Shown piece after piece: positions 14,301-27,495 of a stretch of 64,000 bases of DNA. The notes under the pieces were generated by a model that did no database searches, was not told the origin of the DNA, and was given only the letters and a program-made list of their open reading frames with translations. The stretch spans positions 27,480,081 through 27,544,080 of the forward strand of contig CM019214.1 of NCBI GenBank assembly GCA_009741485.1. The letters run 5' to 3'. A program made the translations under genes and the position numbers. Source of the DNA: Malurus cyaneus samueli. Lineage: Eukaryota; Chordata; Aves; Passeriformes; Maluridae. Position 1 is the first letter of the stretch. Each line of letters starts with the position of its first letter.

Positions 14301-17300
14301 TTGAAACCATTTGTAGCAAACAAAAGGCTCACAATAAAATAAAAAGCCCTTAAGTATAAAAACACAAACCATTTAAAAACAAAATAAATGAAGCCAATGT
14401 TTTATCATCACTATTAGACTATCAGAAGGAACTTAAATGAGTCCTTCCTTTTACTACAATTGCCCATGACTTGATTTACCTCCCCTGACATGGGTTTTAC
14501 CAACCCTTCTCTCATTTCTCTTCATTCTGTCCCCAGACTTTTGTTTCTGGAGTGAATTGTTGTAAGTTATGCCACACAGGCACATTTACCCTGGAACTGG
14601 CTTTCCCCAGTCTCCTCACAAGAAAAATTGGAAAATTATTCTGGTATAAAAGCATTCGTAGCAGTATGAAACCATTCAGATAAAGTTGCCCCATGAATTC
14701 CAGAGAAAATTTGTTTTTCTTCTCTTGACCAGACCTAACTTTGGTCAATTCTTTTTCTGGAACTAGTATCCTACTGAGGGTTTCACTAAAACTGGTTTTA
14801 GATGTTTAGAAGTCAGATAGTAAAGTACAAGTTATTCAGGCTTACCTTCCTTTGCAGCTAATTAAAAAACAATGTCAGAGAGAACCAGCAGGTATCCCCT
14901 AGTATCAGCTCCAGTAAAATTTTCAGATTACCTGCCCTCATCTTCACTAGGAGCCTGTTTATAGGTACATTCATGAGGGTAGTGAGACTCCAACTTGGAA
15001 CCAGCATCTGTATGAGAAACACACCAGTTTTAAAACACCTAAATTTAGAAGAACCTGGAGAGGATCCTAGAGGCTCATCCTAAAACAATCCCAAGACTGT
15101 TTTCAGCTAAAGACTCATCTGATACTCAATTCAGCTAGTTCACATGTACCCCTAGATAAAACTGCCCAGCATCCTTTTCAGATGCTTGCAGGTACCAGAG
15201 ACTGGCAGAGATCACACAGACCTGTTTGTCCTGCTTGTGTCAGGAGAGGCAGATATAGGAAATGGCAGAGCCTGGGACATCTCTATTGGCACTGGATGTC
15301 TATGTTTACACTGCTCTCTGGATCCCATTGACTAAACCAAATTGTTGGCAACAGTGGGAGCTTAGACAAGTGGCTCATGGGTGACATCTACATAACACAA
15401 TCACAATTTGAGCATTTTAGACTGACTCCCACCTACCACTTTAGGGGGAGATTTTCTCTGTCCCTCAATTTGATCTCAAATGTTAAGATTATCTTGACCA
15501 TATGCCTGTGGATCTAATTGCTTTCCCTGATGTCTCTATATAATTCCTACCTTGACCATGACAATGCTGCTGCTTAAATATGTTTTTGTTACCTTTCCTT
15601 TTTGTCATATCTGTGACAACTTTTGTCCTCCCAATTTTGTTGATGTAGTTCAAATAGATCCTTCAAGAATAAAACAGAATCTGCATAGGTTTGTAATGGT
15701 GTCAGGGCATGGTCTCAGTCTCCTTAATTAGGCTGGGGTCAAGGCCCACAGATGCAGAAATTCTGGTGAAGTCTGGCCTCTAGACAGAAATTGTACTTGA
15801 CCAAATTTTTCAGACCTAAGCTTTCTGAAGCAAATCACAATGAGAGGAAGTAGGGGATCAATATGTTGTTGACCATTGCCTTGCATGGGTCTTTGCTTAG
15901 GGTTTTCATGTAACAGCTGTTCCCCATCTCAGTTTCAAAACCTGTCTCTTCACCTGCCTACCCTAATTTCACCAGAGAAAATGTTTTGCTGTTATCTTGC
16001 CTTACGGCTTCTTCTCAGCACTAGTCTGCCCTCCCAATTCTGTCTCACCTGATAAAAAAGTATTCTTTCTTACTTTTGCTCATTGCATGGTTTTGCAACT
16101 CTGAGCTCCTTTCCACTACACACATACATTAAAAACCATTAAGTCATTTAAAGAGTTGAAGAAAGACACATTAAGCCAGTAAAGCCTAAAAAGGCATTAC
16201 TTCCTCTAGTCTTGTGGAAAGGACCTCTATCTCAGCAAGAGCAGGTTAAAATGAACACAAATTGAGATGCAATAGTTGTTGTTTCTAATCATCCCTGATA
16301 TAAAGGAGTGATTTTTTTTTCCCTTTCCTGGCATTTGGCAGTTTCACCTTGTGTCTGTGTCTTATATAGATAGCAAAACAGAATGGCAGCTTCACTTGTG
16401 AAGTTATTGTAAATGTTACTCATAGCAAGCTAATTCTTTGTTATTCTGCTAAAATTGAACTCTTGCTTCTCAAGGGCATTTATTCATTGTGATTGTCATC
16501 TGTTGCATTCATGTTTTATGTTTGGGTAATCAGTGAGTGCTGCAACCTGACTTGTACTCTTTGAGAGAATGGTGTGATCATAACTCAGCCCTGAAGGGTG
16601 GGGTTACCATCAAAAGGCTCTCAGAAATGAAAAAGAGATGGTATTTACCACGGGTAAAATCACTGATGTTATACCACTGAAGTTTGGCTCAGCAACAAAC
16701 CAGCCATGAAGAAAAGAATTCTGGCAAAAAAAGATTAAAAATTACCCAAACCAAACCAAACCAAGCAACCTCTCACTGATAATTCTGTGCATGTGTGAAC
16801 ATACCAATGCAAACAGAAAGGCAAAGAGAGCTTTTGAAGATTTTACAATCTTGATAGTTTTTCTGTGATTTGAAACTGGCTGCAAAACTCTCCTATTAAG
16901 TGAAGCTCTTTCCTTAGCAAAGTGTCAGGCCCCATGAGTAGAAAATTTATAATCTCCATTNNNNNNNNNNAAGGCTGATGCTTATTGATTTTCTCAGTCA
17001 TATGACTGCATATAACTATCTTACAGTGGACTGTGTGACATTATTGTGGAAGCAAGAGGTGAAGCAGAGGAGTGAAGCCAGGACAAAGAATTGAGTGACA
17101 AAGACAAGGGTGTGGAGCAGGGAGCTACACCCAAGGCCTGAGAATCAGCCAAATGATGGGAGCCTTGTCCAGTCCTCCCTCATTGCAGTGGGTTTTTTTT
17201 CTTTGTGAAGGGGTTTTTTGGTCCATTTCAATAGAAGTCACACAGTGGCACTTCTGCAAATGTGTGTGGCCCTGTGCACTCTTCCACACTGAGAACCGGG

Positions 17301-19650
17301 ACTGTCTGCAGGGTTTTTTGAACCAGTGAGACAAGCATGACTGTCCTCACACTCTCTAAAAACATGAAGCAATGGACTGCTGAATAGCTAAGCACCCTGC
17401 ATTTCCTTTGAGCTGCATTAGTGAAGAATAGAGGTCTTCATTCAACCTTAACTGGTTCTGAGCCCGAGGATTTGGCACTAAAGAAATCGTAAAGGTTTAT
17501 GTCCTGTGACAGACATTTCAGGAGCTGCACGTAGAAGGGATCTAACTCAGGCAGGCGAGCTGCTGGAGTTCAGAAATAACCTGCTTGCTCCTCACTGCCC
17601 CATCTGAGCCAAGGGCTGGACAAAGGCTTTTTGACTGCACGCCTGGGCTGCAGCCGACAGCAGCACATTACCCCAGCCTGCGTGGAGCTTCACTGGCTTC
17701 AGCTGGCCTGGGGAAAAGAGCCTTGAAAAAATCACTCCCAGTGCTCTCATTTCCCAGCTATGGGTAACTGAAGCGACAATGACTACATGATATTGATGAG
17801 ATATTTATAACCAGCCTATTCACTAATTTAAAGAGCAGCCTCATTCATGTGGCTCTTGCACACTTCCAGCCTGTTTTCTGGGCTGGGACTAAAGACCCCA
17901 ATTCAAATAGAATGGATTTGGTGTGATGAGCAAACTCAGAGGTAATCCAAGCCTAAGCATCCCCCACTTCCCCAGTTTGCCTTCAACCCACAGTGTGGAT
18001 ATGGAGCAATTTTGTGCTCACTACATGGTTATAGTCATGTTCAAACATCAGTGTGGGAGTATCAACTAATCTGTGGTTTTAAATCAGCTCTTTCTACACA
18101 AAGCTCCAGTTTCGCTGTGACTTGGAGGTCTGGTTTTCATGTTGCAACCATTCCTGTATCTCTCAAAGAAGTCAGAGGGAACAGTCCAGAATTTATCAGT
18201 ATAATTTCAATGTGGGTTTGTATTGGGCCTGACCATCCTGTCTCTTCTAATCAGCATTTTATTACCTAGGACCATTTTCTATCAAGCTGGATTTATTTGG
18301 GTAAATACATGATCCTTTCCAACTGGCTGGATTGCCCCACTGTTCAGCTCCATAACCCCTGGCTCTTCAGCATGAATGATTGAATATTATTAGAAAACAG
18401 AATGAAATTGCACTCAAAACCTAGTGAAATAACATGTGAAGGAAAAGCATATTTCAGTTGTACAATCACCTGGTTTAGCTGTAGTGTCTTTTAATAAGAC
18501 AATAAACTAGCTGGGAACATAAGCATCAAAAGATGGAAACTGTTCTTTTCTATTCATTGTACTGAAGATACAAAGATCAGTGGTGTTTATTAATGATTTG
18601 TACAGGTAAAACTAAATTCACTTGGTAAGACCTCAGATTCAAGAGGACTGATCCAAACAATATGGACCTTGCCATTTTAGAGGTTGTCACCATGTTATTG
18701 TAATTCATAGCGATCAGGTTTCTACAGCTAATAAAAAAGTAACTTTATGAAATAGCTTTTGAGTTACCAAGCAATTCTAGCAAATATGTAGTGACAACTT
18801 CGTATTTTACATGTCAATGTAAATGTGTATCTTGAAGTAACTTCTTTTTTTAGTATATACCCCTGGACTGCCTCAAGTATCCAAAGTAATTCAAGTCAGT
18901 TGGCTCTGTTCTGTAGGTTCAGGGTGAAGATGGACATGAGTAAGGGCATTTCCCAGCTTCCTGTGGGAAAGGGATAGCTCAGGTGTGTGGCAGAGGCATC
19001 CTGGGTTGTCAAATCATGGCATGTCTCCATAAAGGAACAATGGCTGTTATCCCTTGATGTTTTTCCTAGAAAGCTGATGAGGGAAGAAGTCCTAGGCTTT
19101 GCAGTCTGGACCCCAGTCTCTAAAAAAAAGAAAATCAGGCTGAGGAAGGAATAACAAATTGTGCAACATCGCTGTTTAAAGCAAAGGGATGCTAGAAGGG
19201 TGAGATGAACCTTGAGGATCTTCACAGAATATTTTTATTTTTCAGAGTGCTATACTCTCTATTCCTGGGAGTGTTTGATTTACTCTCTTGCCATGGCCCC
19301 AGCCCTACATTTAACTAGAAAACAAAGCTTTGACAGCTAACAAGGAGAGGTATCTTGGTAACTAGGGGTCCAGAAAATCTGTGGCACCAGCATTGTGATC
19401 TGAAGCAGTGAGTCTCTATGGATCCCACTGACCAAAATGTCAGATATTGCTTCTGAGCACAAACCCCATTTTTATCATGCTGTACAGATTCAAGGGTCTT
19501 TGAAGCATACAGGCTTTTCTATCCCATTTATAAGGTATCCAGTGAGAAGCATTTAAAAAGTGATAGGATAGATGTTATAAAAAATTGCAAGCAGTGGGCA
19601 CAGAAGTGCATACTGAAGGTACAGCAGGAGTAACCACATGTACAAATAGC
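11399..19650. other. Intergenic sequence without a recognisable gene
   Basis: AT-rich sequence with no open frame resembling a known protein. It contains a short CA/TA microsatellite at about 11,441-11,470, a short ACCAA repeat at 16,744-16,770 and the 10-N gap. It lies downstream of COL4A1 and may contain regulatory DNA, but nothing in the sequence alone shows it. Confidence 0.55.
16961..16970. other. Assembly gap of 10 N
   Basis: Ten unresolved bases lie in the intergenic region. Flanks are AT-rich single-copy-looking sequence and do not repeat each other, unlike the N at 37,275. The true gap length is unknown. Confidence 0.95.
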
Positions 19651-19745
19651 GTGCTGAGGTTGGAAGGGATCTCTGGAGTTCACCTTGTCCATGTTTTAGC
19701 TGCATTAGGAGATAATTTAGGAACTCTTGCAGAAAGATCCTCTAT
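19651..19745 (-). mobile_element. Short CR1 3' end fragment
   Basis: GCTGAGGTTGGAAGGGATCT followed by GGAGTTCACCTTGTCCAT resembles the complement of the CR1 3' region. It lacks the octamer tail and decays within about 100 bp. Confidence 0.5.
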
Positions 19746-20756
19746 GTTTTTAGGTCGTGGCAACAAATAAATGACATTAATGCTTTTCATGGGAGTCTGA
19801 AAATGTGCTAGTGGTTACATTTGAGTGATGAATTAGATAACGTAACTACAGAGACTCTAAAATATTCATAGAAGGTGACAAGTGAGTTGCCATGTTAGAG
19901 CTCATTTTGCTGGACAAGCAAATATTCACTGCAGATTTAGAAAATTTATGCTTGACTGTATATTAGTGCTCATGATTGGGTTAAATGTATTTGACCACAG
20001 CACTGCTACTAATCATTATATTTTAGCAAGCTTTAAATAAATTTTTTTTTTATGTTTGAACTAATTGGCAACATTATAGACTGGAATGCATGTATAGAGC
20101 TTTAAAAAAGCACAAGGAAATGCTTAAGAACTAGTTCTTGGATGCTAAATAAAGCACTGTGATTGAGAAACCATGAGAAATGCAATGGATTAAAAAGAAA
20201 AAAGATGCAGAGAGATAATTAAATCCTAAAAGAATATTTAGAATCTGAGGAGAAAAAAAAATTCAAAAGGCAGTGATCATAGGTTTTAGCCTTAAAAAGG
20301 AAGAAGATAGCAGAAGCTGAAGGAATGAGTGAAACGTCACCAGTCACAGTGGATGACCACTAAAATTCGAAATTATGACAGAGGTTTTTTGAAAAAGGAA
20401 CTAATTGGAAACAAAATACGTTCTCCAAGTCTCAGATCCATCACAGGATGGTGAACTGAAAACAGCAATAGAAAAAAAAAGGAAGGTAGAACCCTTAATT
20501 TGGTTCTTTATTCAAGAAAAAGCATTGAAATACTCTGTTGACAAATTTGCCATTCCCAGAAAAAAATGAGCAAAAGTGTGTGCAATATTTAAATGCTTTT
20601 GAGTCAGTAAAGTGCAGATTGATTATTGTCAGTGGTCAAGACACACGGGGTGTAGGTGACTGCCCCAGCCAGGATTTATCACCAGTGCATATTTAAATGG
20701 GAATAGAATCACAACGGGAATAATACCCTTCATGTTCCTACATCTAATGTGGTTGG

Positions 20757-21116
20757 TTAGAATAATGGAATCACAAGGAATTTTGTGTTGGAAGGGACCT
20801 CAGGAGGTGCCTCATGCCCCACTGCTCCAAGCAGGGCCAGCTGTGAGGTCAGAGCAGACTGCTCAGGCGTTTGCCCAGCCAGGTTTCATAATCCCCCGAG
20901 GACTGGGCCCGCCCAGCCTCCCTGTGCAGGACCTGCCTGTCCTCATGGAAAAGGTTTCAGAGCCCGGCCACAGCCCTCCCATCTCAGCTCCCGTGCCTCG
21001 TCCACAGCGGCTGTGAGGGGCGGGCTGATCCTCTCCTCATCCCTCGTCCTGCTCCCTCACAGCCTTTGGGGGTGTCTGTGCTGTGCCCCTGCAGCGCCCC
21101 TGCCTGGAGCAGCCTC
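20757..21116 (-). mobile_element. CR1-like fragment, 3' part, left of the CATCC array
   Basis: The plus strand reads GGAATCACAAGGAATTTTGT, then GTTGGAAGGGACCTCAGGAG and GCTCCAAGCAGGGCCAGCTG, the complement of a CR1 3' end. The sequence becomes GC-rich and harder to match towards the array. Confidence 0.65.
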
Positions 21117-21806
21117 CAGCCCCATCCCTTGCCCATCCCATCCCATCTCCATCCCCATCCCCATCCATCCCTCCCTTCATCCCCTCCTATCCCCATCCCT
21201 ATCCCATCCCATCCCATCCCTCCATCCCCATCCCCATCCCGTCCTCCATCCCCATCCGTCCCTCCACCCCATCCCATCCCCATCCCATCCCATCATCCCA
21301 TCCCATCTCCCAATTCCATCCCATCATTCCATATCCCATCCCACATCCCATCCATCCTACTCACCCTCCCATCCCATCCCACATCCCTCCCATCCCAATT
21401 CCATTCCCATTCCCATTCCCTCCTCCTCTCCCTATTGCCATCCTCACATCCATCCCAATCCCTCCTACATCACCTATGCCCTCCCATCCTCATCCCGTCC
21501 CATCCCGTCCCATCCCTCCCATCCTCCATTCATCCCCTCATCCCTCCATCCATCATCCCCATTCCCATCCCATCCCATCCATCCCATCCATCCTTCCCAT
21601 CCCTCCCTCCCATCCCATCCCTCCTCCATTCCATCCCCATTCCCCATCCCTCTCCCCCTTCATCCCTCCATCCCCATCCCATCCTTGCCATCCCCATCCA
21701 CATCCCCATCCCTATTCCCATTCCTTCCATCCCTCCCATTCCCATCCCATCCCTCCTTCCCCATCTCATCTCCATCCCATCCCAGCCATCCATCCCCATC
21801 CCACCC
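21117..21806. repeat. CATCC/CCCAT degenerate tandem array, 690 bp
   Basis: The array consists of irregular units CATCC, CATCCC, CCTCC and CATTCC. The plus strand is almost purely pyrimidine plus A, and G is nearly absent. The minus strand is therefore GGGATGGGATG-type sequence with hundreds of bases able to form G-quadruplexes. The array is open in several frames on both strands, so it produces long artificial open frames (up to about 400 codons, rich in Ser-His-Pro-Ile). It sits between two CR1-like segments. Confidence 0.93.
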
Positions 21807-22140
21807 CGAGGTTCTTCCTTCCTGGATGCAGCTCTTTGCATGTGGTTTCTTGACATTCCTAAATTCCTGTTGGCCCATCCCTCCAACCTGTCTAGGAGCC
21901 TCTGAAAAACAGCCCTTCCATGGAGAGTATTGGCTGGTCACCAGCAATTGGGTATTATCTGCAAACCAGGCAAGGGTGTGCTCTACAGCCCCTTCCAGGC
22001 CACTGAAACAGCACAGGTCCTAGGACAGACTCTGTGGTAGCTACCCTGTAGCATGTTCCAAGCAGAAAAATGATCCTGACTCTCTGAGCCTGACCATCAA
22101 ACTGGTTCCTTACTGCCCTAATCGTCCTCCATTACAGACT
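21807..22140 (-). mobile_element. CR1-like fragment, internal part, right of the CATCC array
   Basis: The plus strand contains AAATTCCTGTTGGCCCATCC, CTCCAACCTGTCTAGGAGCC, GGGTATTATCTGCAAACCAG and AAGGGTGTGCTCTACAGCCC. These correspond to the CR1 blocks that normally follow the 3' region when read on this strand. Order and orientation agree with the fragment at 20,757-21,116, which suggests one element split by the array. Confidence 0.6.
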
Positions 22141-24340
22141 AAAACATTGCAGGAGACAGTGCCAAATGGTCATTTGTTCATATTTGTTAATACCATTTCA
22201 GAAATTATATTGGTCATAGTTTCAAGTCACTGTTTAGTCACAACGCAGTTTAAGGTAATCCCACATACTTCCCTTTCCTCCCAGATAACCTGGCTTCTGA
22301 AAAGAAGGCTTCTGGTTCACAGGCTTGGTTTCAGATATTTTATCTGCACCAGAACTTCATACTTCCATGGGCCATGGCCTCAGGTATCTGTGGGTCACAA
22401 AGAGCAGTTTAGGACTGACTTTTTGGAGCTTCATGGTACACTGGTAATATTCCTATGACATGTTCAGCATAAACATGCTATACTACCAGAGCATACTACC
22501 AGAGTAGTTTTTTTCCCATTTTGCCAAGGATGTATCTCTCCTCACACATCTTTTTCTCTGTAGAGCATTACAGACTTGGAACCATTTTGTCAAGAATTCA
22601 GTTACTTGAGCACAAGTCCCAGTCTCTCCCCCCAACATGGTTAGCAATCATTCAAAAAACACATATGATAAAACCAAGGACTCTATTAATGGCACAAACA
22701 CTTGATATTATTATGATGGAATGGAACAGAAAGCGATGTAAATGGAAAGTATGGTGTGTGTTTACCTCCTTAAACGTATTTGCCTTGTGGAGTATATGGG
22801 TATTGGTTGAGTAGAGTGCTTTGCTATCTACTGATGGCTAATACAGAACCTTCCAGGTACTGTTTTATTATTTTTACATTTTCCATCACTGACCCTGGCT
22901 TCTGTTCTCTTCTTCTGCACTCCACGAGCATTCCTCCGGGTAATGGACTTTATTGGACTGGATTTATAGTGACAGTGACCTACAAGTCATGCTGATGGAA
23001 AATTCATTATGGTTTGGGATCAGTTGCTAATCTTTGGGATTATTAAAACTATACCACTTGGACATTCTTGTTTTTGTTTTAATTGCCAGAGTTATGAACA
23101 AAGGGCACAGCCAGTCTAGCATCTGGTGTATGTGTATAATTTCTTACAAGCATTGACAGACAAATAAATACGAGCTATTTTCAAAGTGACCTTCTCCTTC
23201 CATCCGTATTAGAATGTTCTGACAAAATTCATAATTGACTGAAGTCTTTTTATAGCAGCAATGAACATAAAGAGCAGGGACAGAGTTTCCAGGCTGCCAC
23301 GTCTCTGCTCAGTGTCCTGTCATAGCTGTGGCTCCAGTTGGGCTACATCTGATCAGGGTAGCGCCTGTGCTCTGGCAGAGTGCAAAGACTCAGCAGCCTC
23401 TCTCCACTGTGGGGATTTGACTTCACAGCAGATAGCATTTCTCGCTGGAATAATGATGCTTTGGAAGTATCCAGTAAACTCCAGCTGGCCATATGTCCTA
23501 TTCACAGAATGGAGATTAAGTCTTCAGCAGTAGTCACTGGACAATTTGTTCCTAACTTCTAGAAAAAACCTGCTTGTTCTCTCCGTCGTGCATTACTAAA
23601 TGATATTGATTTTTAATGCAGTTTACCATTCTTGCTTCAGCTTATGGTAAGAAGAAACAGTATGCACAATAAAGATTTAACCTATATTGTGAGCTTCCTG
23701 GCAACTGCGTCAATTGAAACAACTTCTTGCTACTTCACTATATAAACCCCCTTTAGTTCCTGAGGGCAATGAAATACCTTCTTGCCTTCCAGTTCCTGGA
23801 ACACTAAACAGTGTAATAGGAACCTCAGCCATCTGTCACAAAGAAAGAAAACATAGGACAGGGAGTAGTTTGCAATTTAACCTCTTTTTTGTTTTTTACT
23901 TAATGCATCTTCACATTCCTCTGAAAGTATCTAAGGACTACAATATCATCTAAGAGGATACTAATGTGGAAAGAAAAGAAAATTTTTATTCATTAAAAAA
24001 AAACAAACCACGCTCTTCTTTGGCAATATACCAACCTGAGACAGAGTGCAGTCAGTTGTAAAATCATTAACACTCGCAGTGGCTTGGTCGATGCGATAGT
24101 TTGAATGACAAATGTCACTGCATTCCCAATGTACTCTTAGTAACCTACACAAAGACACATATCTAATAACATGTCAGATTAGACACCTCTCCAGCATTCA
24201 GTTACTTAGGTGCAGAGAAAGAAAGTGGAGCAGCAAAAGTGTATTTAACATTAGTTAGAATTGATTTGGGGTTGGTACCGCAACACAAATTATTCTATAA
24301 ATGTAATATTATCAGATGGTCCCTTAAAATTCTTTAACAG
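22141..24340. other. Intergenic sequence without a recognisable gene
   Basis: No family match in any frame. It includes a 14-bp direct repeat (ATACTACCAGAG twice) near 22,480-22,505. Confidence 0.5.
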
Positions 24341-24492
24341 GCTGCTCAGAGTGGTTTTGGATTCTTCTCTGGAGATATTCAAAGTCCACCTGGACATCAT
24401 CTGAGACAACCTGTTCTCAGTGAGCTTGCTTTAGCAGGGGCATTGGACTGGGTGGTCTCCAGCGGCTCCTTCCAACTCCAACCTTCTGTAAA
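24341..24492 (+). mobile_element. CR1 LINE fragment, plus orientation
   Basis: GGCTGCTCAGAGTGGTTTTG, then TCTGGAGATATTCAAAGTCC, CTGGACATCATCTGAGACAA, GCATTGGACTGGGTGGTCTC and GCTCCTTCCAACTCCAACC follow the CR1 sense strand up to its 3' UTR. The octamer tail is missing. It is opposite in orientation to the other intergenic CR1 pieces. Confidence 0.82.
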
Positions 24493-27469
24493 CAGTTCAG
24501 AGGGAATGGTTTTATTCAGGAACTGGCAGGAACTGTGGACACAAAGACAGCAGTGCCTGTGGACATGGCCTCAGAGTAGGCAGTGTGAGCAGAATTTGGG
24601 TTCCAGCTCTACTCTCAGCCCATGGTTCCAGTGCTTCTTTGCCTCAACTTTTCTGCCTATGAGAAATGGGGATGATCAATCAGATTGCAAAGGCCTGGAG
24701 GAAATGGCATTAGGTAAGACTGAAAGCCTGACAGCTGATGACATTTTTGCATTTGTACTGCTCTTTGGTGTGGCCACTGAGAAAGGATGAGAGCAGCAGG
24801 TAAGGGGAAGCAAGCCAGGTGCTTTCTCAGAGCACCCAGATGGCACTATGTGTCATGTCAATGATGTCAAGAGACATATATTTCCTACTTCACAGGAAAA
24901 TCATTCTTCCAAGCAACTTTTGTTCCATGATGTTTAATTGAAGTCTGTTTTGTTTACAATATAAGAAAAGTGGTTTTGCTACTGGGTAAAAGTTATTATT
25001 TATTATTATTTAAGAACATAACACAAAAAGCTATCTAGAATGTATTGCATTTGTTATACTTCAAAAGACTTCTGGCAATTCTTGACCATGAAATAGTAGG
25101 TAACAAGCCAGAAGAAGATCTAAAAAACTGAAAGATTAAAAGTAATTCTTAGAAAGCAAATCATCTTCCCCATATATAAAAAAAAATCAGTGGGATGCTT
25201 TTTGCAGACAACCCCCTGGAGATAAGGTAAGGATCTCCTCAACTGGACCAGGTAAGTTAATATTAAAAGACATATTCCAAACTAGGCTTTATTTTTTTAA
25301 AGGAAAGGCTTCTGTTGTTTGTTCTGACTATTTGTATCTTTTTCAAGCAGACTAAAAGGACACAAAATTAATTCAACCAGGAGTTTATAGTTCACCTTAC
25401 AAAAGGGACAGACTTTGTCTATGTATAGCAGAGGAAGATAAGAATAGAGAGGTTTACTCAGCAGCACAATTCCTGCCTTTCTGTAAAAAAGTAAGATTTT
25501 TTTGTGGACCATTTTACTTTTTGTTGTGCTTCCACCCAGCTGTACATTTTACCTTGTCAAAAGAGAATTTCTTTTGGTACAGAATTTTTTTTTCAGACCT
25601 ATTATTCCCAGAATTAATTGCTAAGCATGACCAGATGAGTGTGTGTCACTAATACTGACACACAGAGGTTGCACCACTCTGAAACAAAACAAAGTGGACA
25701 CTACAGGTTGTGGTGGTGTTTGTCTCCAAATAGTCTGTAGAGCTAAAACACAGAGAGAGGCAGATGCTTGGGCTAACACATGGGACACACTGACAAGAAT
25801 TAGATTTTGCTGGGATTTTTAACCATGATACTGATAACAGACAGCAAAGGTCAGAATAGATGGTGGCTGAAAAGGAACAGGTCTCCTCAGTTTGCTTTCC
25901 TTTCATCAGGAAAACACACTGTTTGTACAATCAACCAGAGCTTTCAACAATGGACTGGCTAGAGATGAGTCACTAAAATGAATAATCCTTTTTAATCTCT
26001 ATGAAAAACATCCTGTTAGCACTGCCATATTCTAGGAATTGTTATAACAGGAGTAGAAAAAGGATTAAGTGCTTAAACCTGTCTCATCAGTACGAGTTTA
26101 TTGCAGTAGAATCTCTCTGTTGGTAATGAGTCTTTACTTCTTACAAAAACAAGAGAATATTCCTATTTTGTGTTTCTTTTCTTCTGTAACAAGCTCTCTA
26201 GGACCCACCAATAATATGGCTATTTAAAAAAAAATTAAATCTAGATCAACTTACAGCACATACTGAGGATGACATAAAAGTTAGGATCACAAGTTCACCA
26301 AGATCATACCAAAGCCTGTTCTCAATGCCTTTCAATGAGAGTATTACAGTTCTGCCCAAATCCTACAAAGATTATGAATCCTGTGGACTCACTGCTGTTT
26401 TTCCTGTGCTTTGCAGCACAGCACTGTGCCTCTTTCAAAAGGGGCATGATTCTAGGAAGTGATTAAAATATGTAGCATGTTCTTGATAGCATAAGGCTGG
26501 AGCCTGTGCTTTCAATACCAAATGCCCAAAGGCTGTGAGCTGTGTGGAATGAGAAAGCCCCCCAGCTACCTGACAGGAGCAATTAGCCTCATGAGCTATG
26601 AAAATTGCTAGAGGAGGCAGATGACTACTTTGTTTTCCCCACAATACTTAAAATGGCAAGCGCTTGCTAAAATATTTGGTGATAATAGAAACTGATAACA
26701 AACTTTTACTGGTCTTCTTTCCAGAAGTGAGAGCTCAAGAATACTTCCTCCTTTCATTGCCTCCGTCACATTAAGGTTCTGAAAAATAATGAAGATGATA
26801 CAATCCAGAACCCACAGAGACATCCTCACTTATTCTCAAATAAATTGACAAGGCTTTATCATCAACAGATGGCCCAGAAGTGCTTGTGTTTTGAACATCC
26901 CTTTTAAAATACATCCCAGGGTGCTTAAGCCTCAGCAGCCCTGCTCACACAGACTAACACTGACTTGAGCAGGAGCAGAGTAGGATAACACCAGCTGTAT
27001 TTGCAGAGTAGTGCAGGTGTTGTGTTTTTATGTCAAGGACCTTGGCCATATCCCAGCCACAGAGCAAATTTACCCCACAATGTGTCACCAGTGCTAACAC
27101 GCTGACTGCCCACACCACGAACAGCCTGGAGTTCATGACCAGCTTGTCCACCCCTTTTTTTTTTTCCTGCGCTGGGCTTCTTCCCAAAAGCAAACAGGTT
27201 GGAGAGGGAACGATCTGCATATGTACCTCTCTTCAAAGTGGAGCTGAGCCAGAGCTCAAATTTGCACCTAGAGCTCTCCAGTTCTTGGCACATCTTCCAT
27301 TTTCACTGAATAATTAAAAACTACTGAGCAAGACTACTCAGTTATTAGAGATTAGGTTCACCCTTCTGTCAGATGAATTTTAATAATGTTTATGACAAGT
27401 AGTGCATGGGTTAATAGTCCTTAGATGTAAAATATATATAAATAACTATTTTATGTGTTATGCATTGTT

Positions 27470-27495
27470 ATTATATTATATATATATATATATTT
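27470..27495. repeat. TA dinucleotide microsatellite
   Basis: A run of about ten TA units sits in an AT-rich neighbourhood. Confidence 0.85.

Noticed and set aside
20785..22023. A 412-codon open frame and two further long plus-strand frames, plus antisense frames, over the CATCC array
   Set aside because: The array lacks stops in several frames on both strands at once. The products are simple Ser-His-Pro-Ile or Gly-Met-Asp repeats with no domain, flanked by CR1. They are artefacts of repeat composition.
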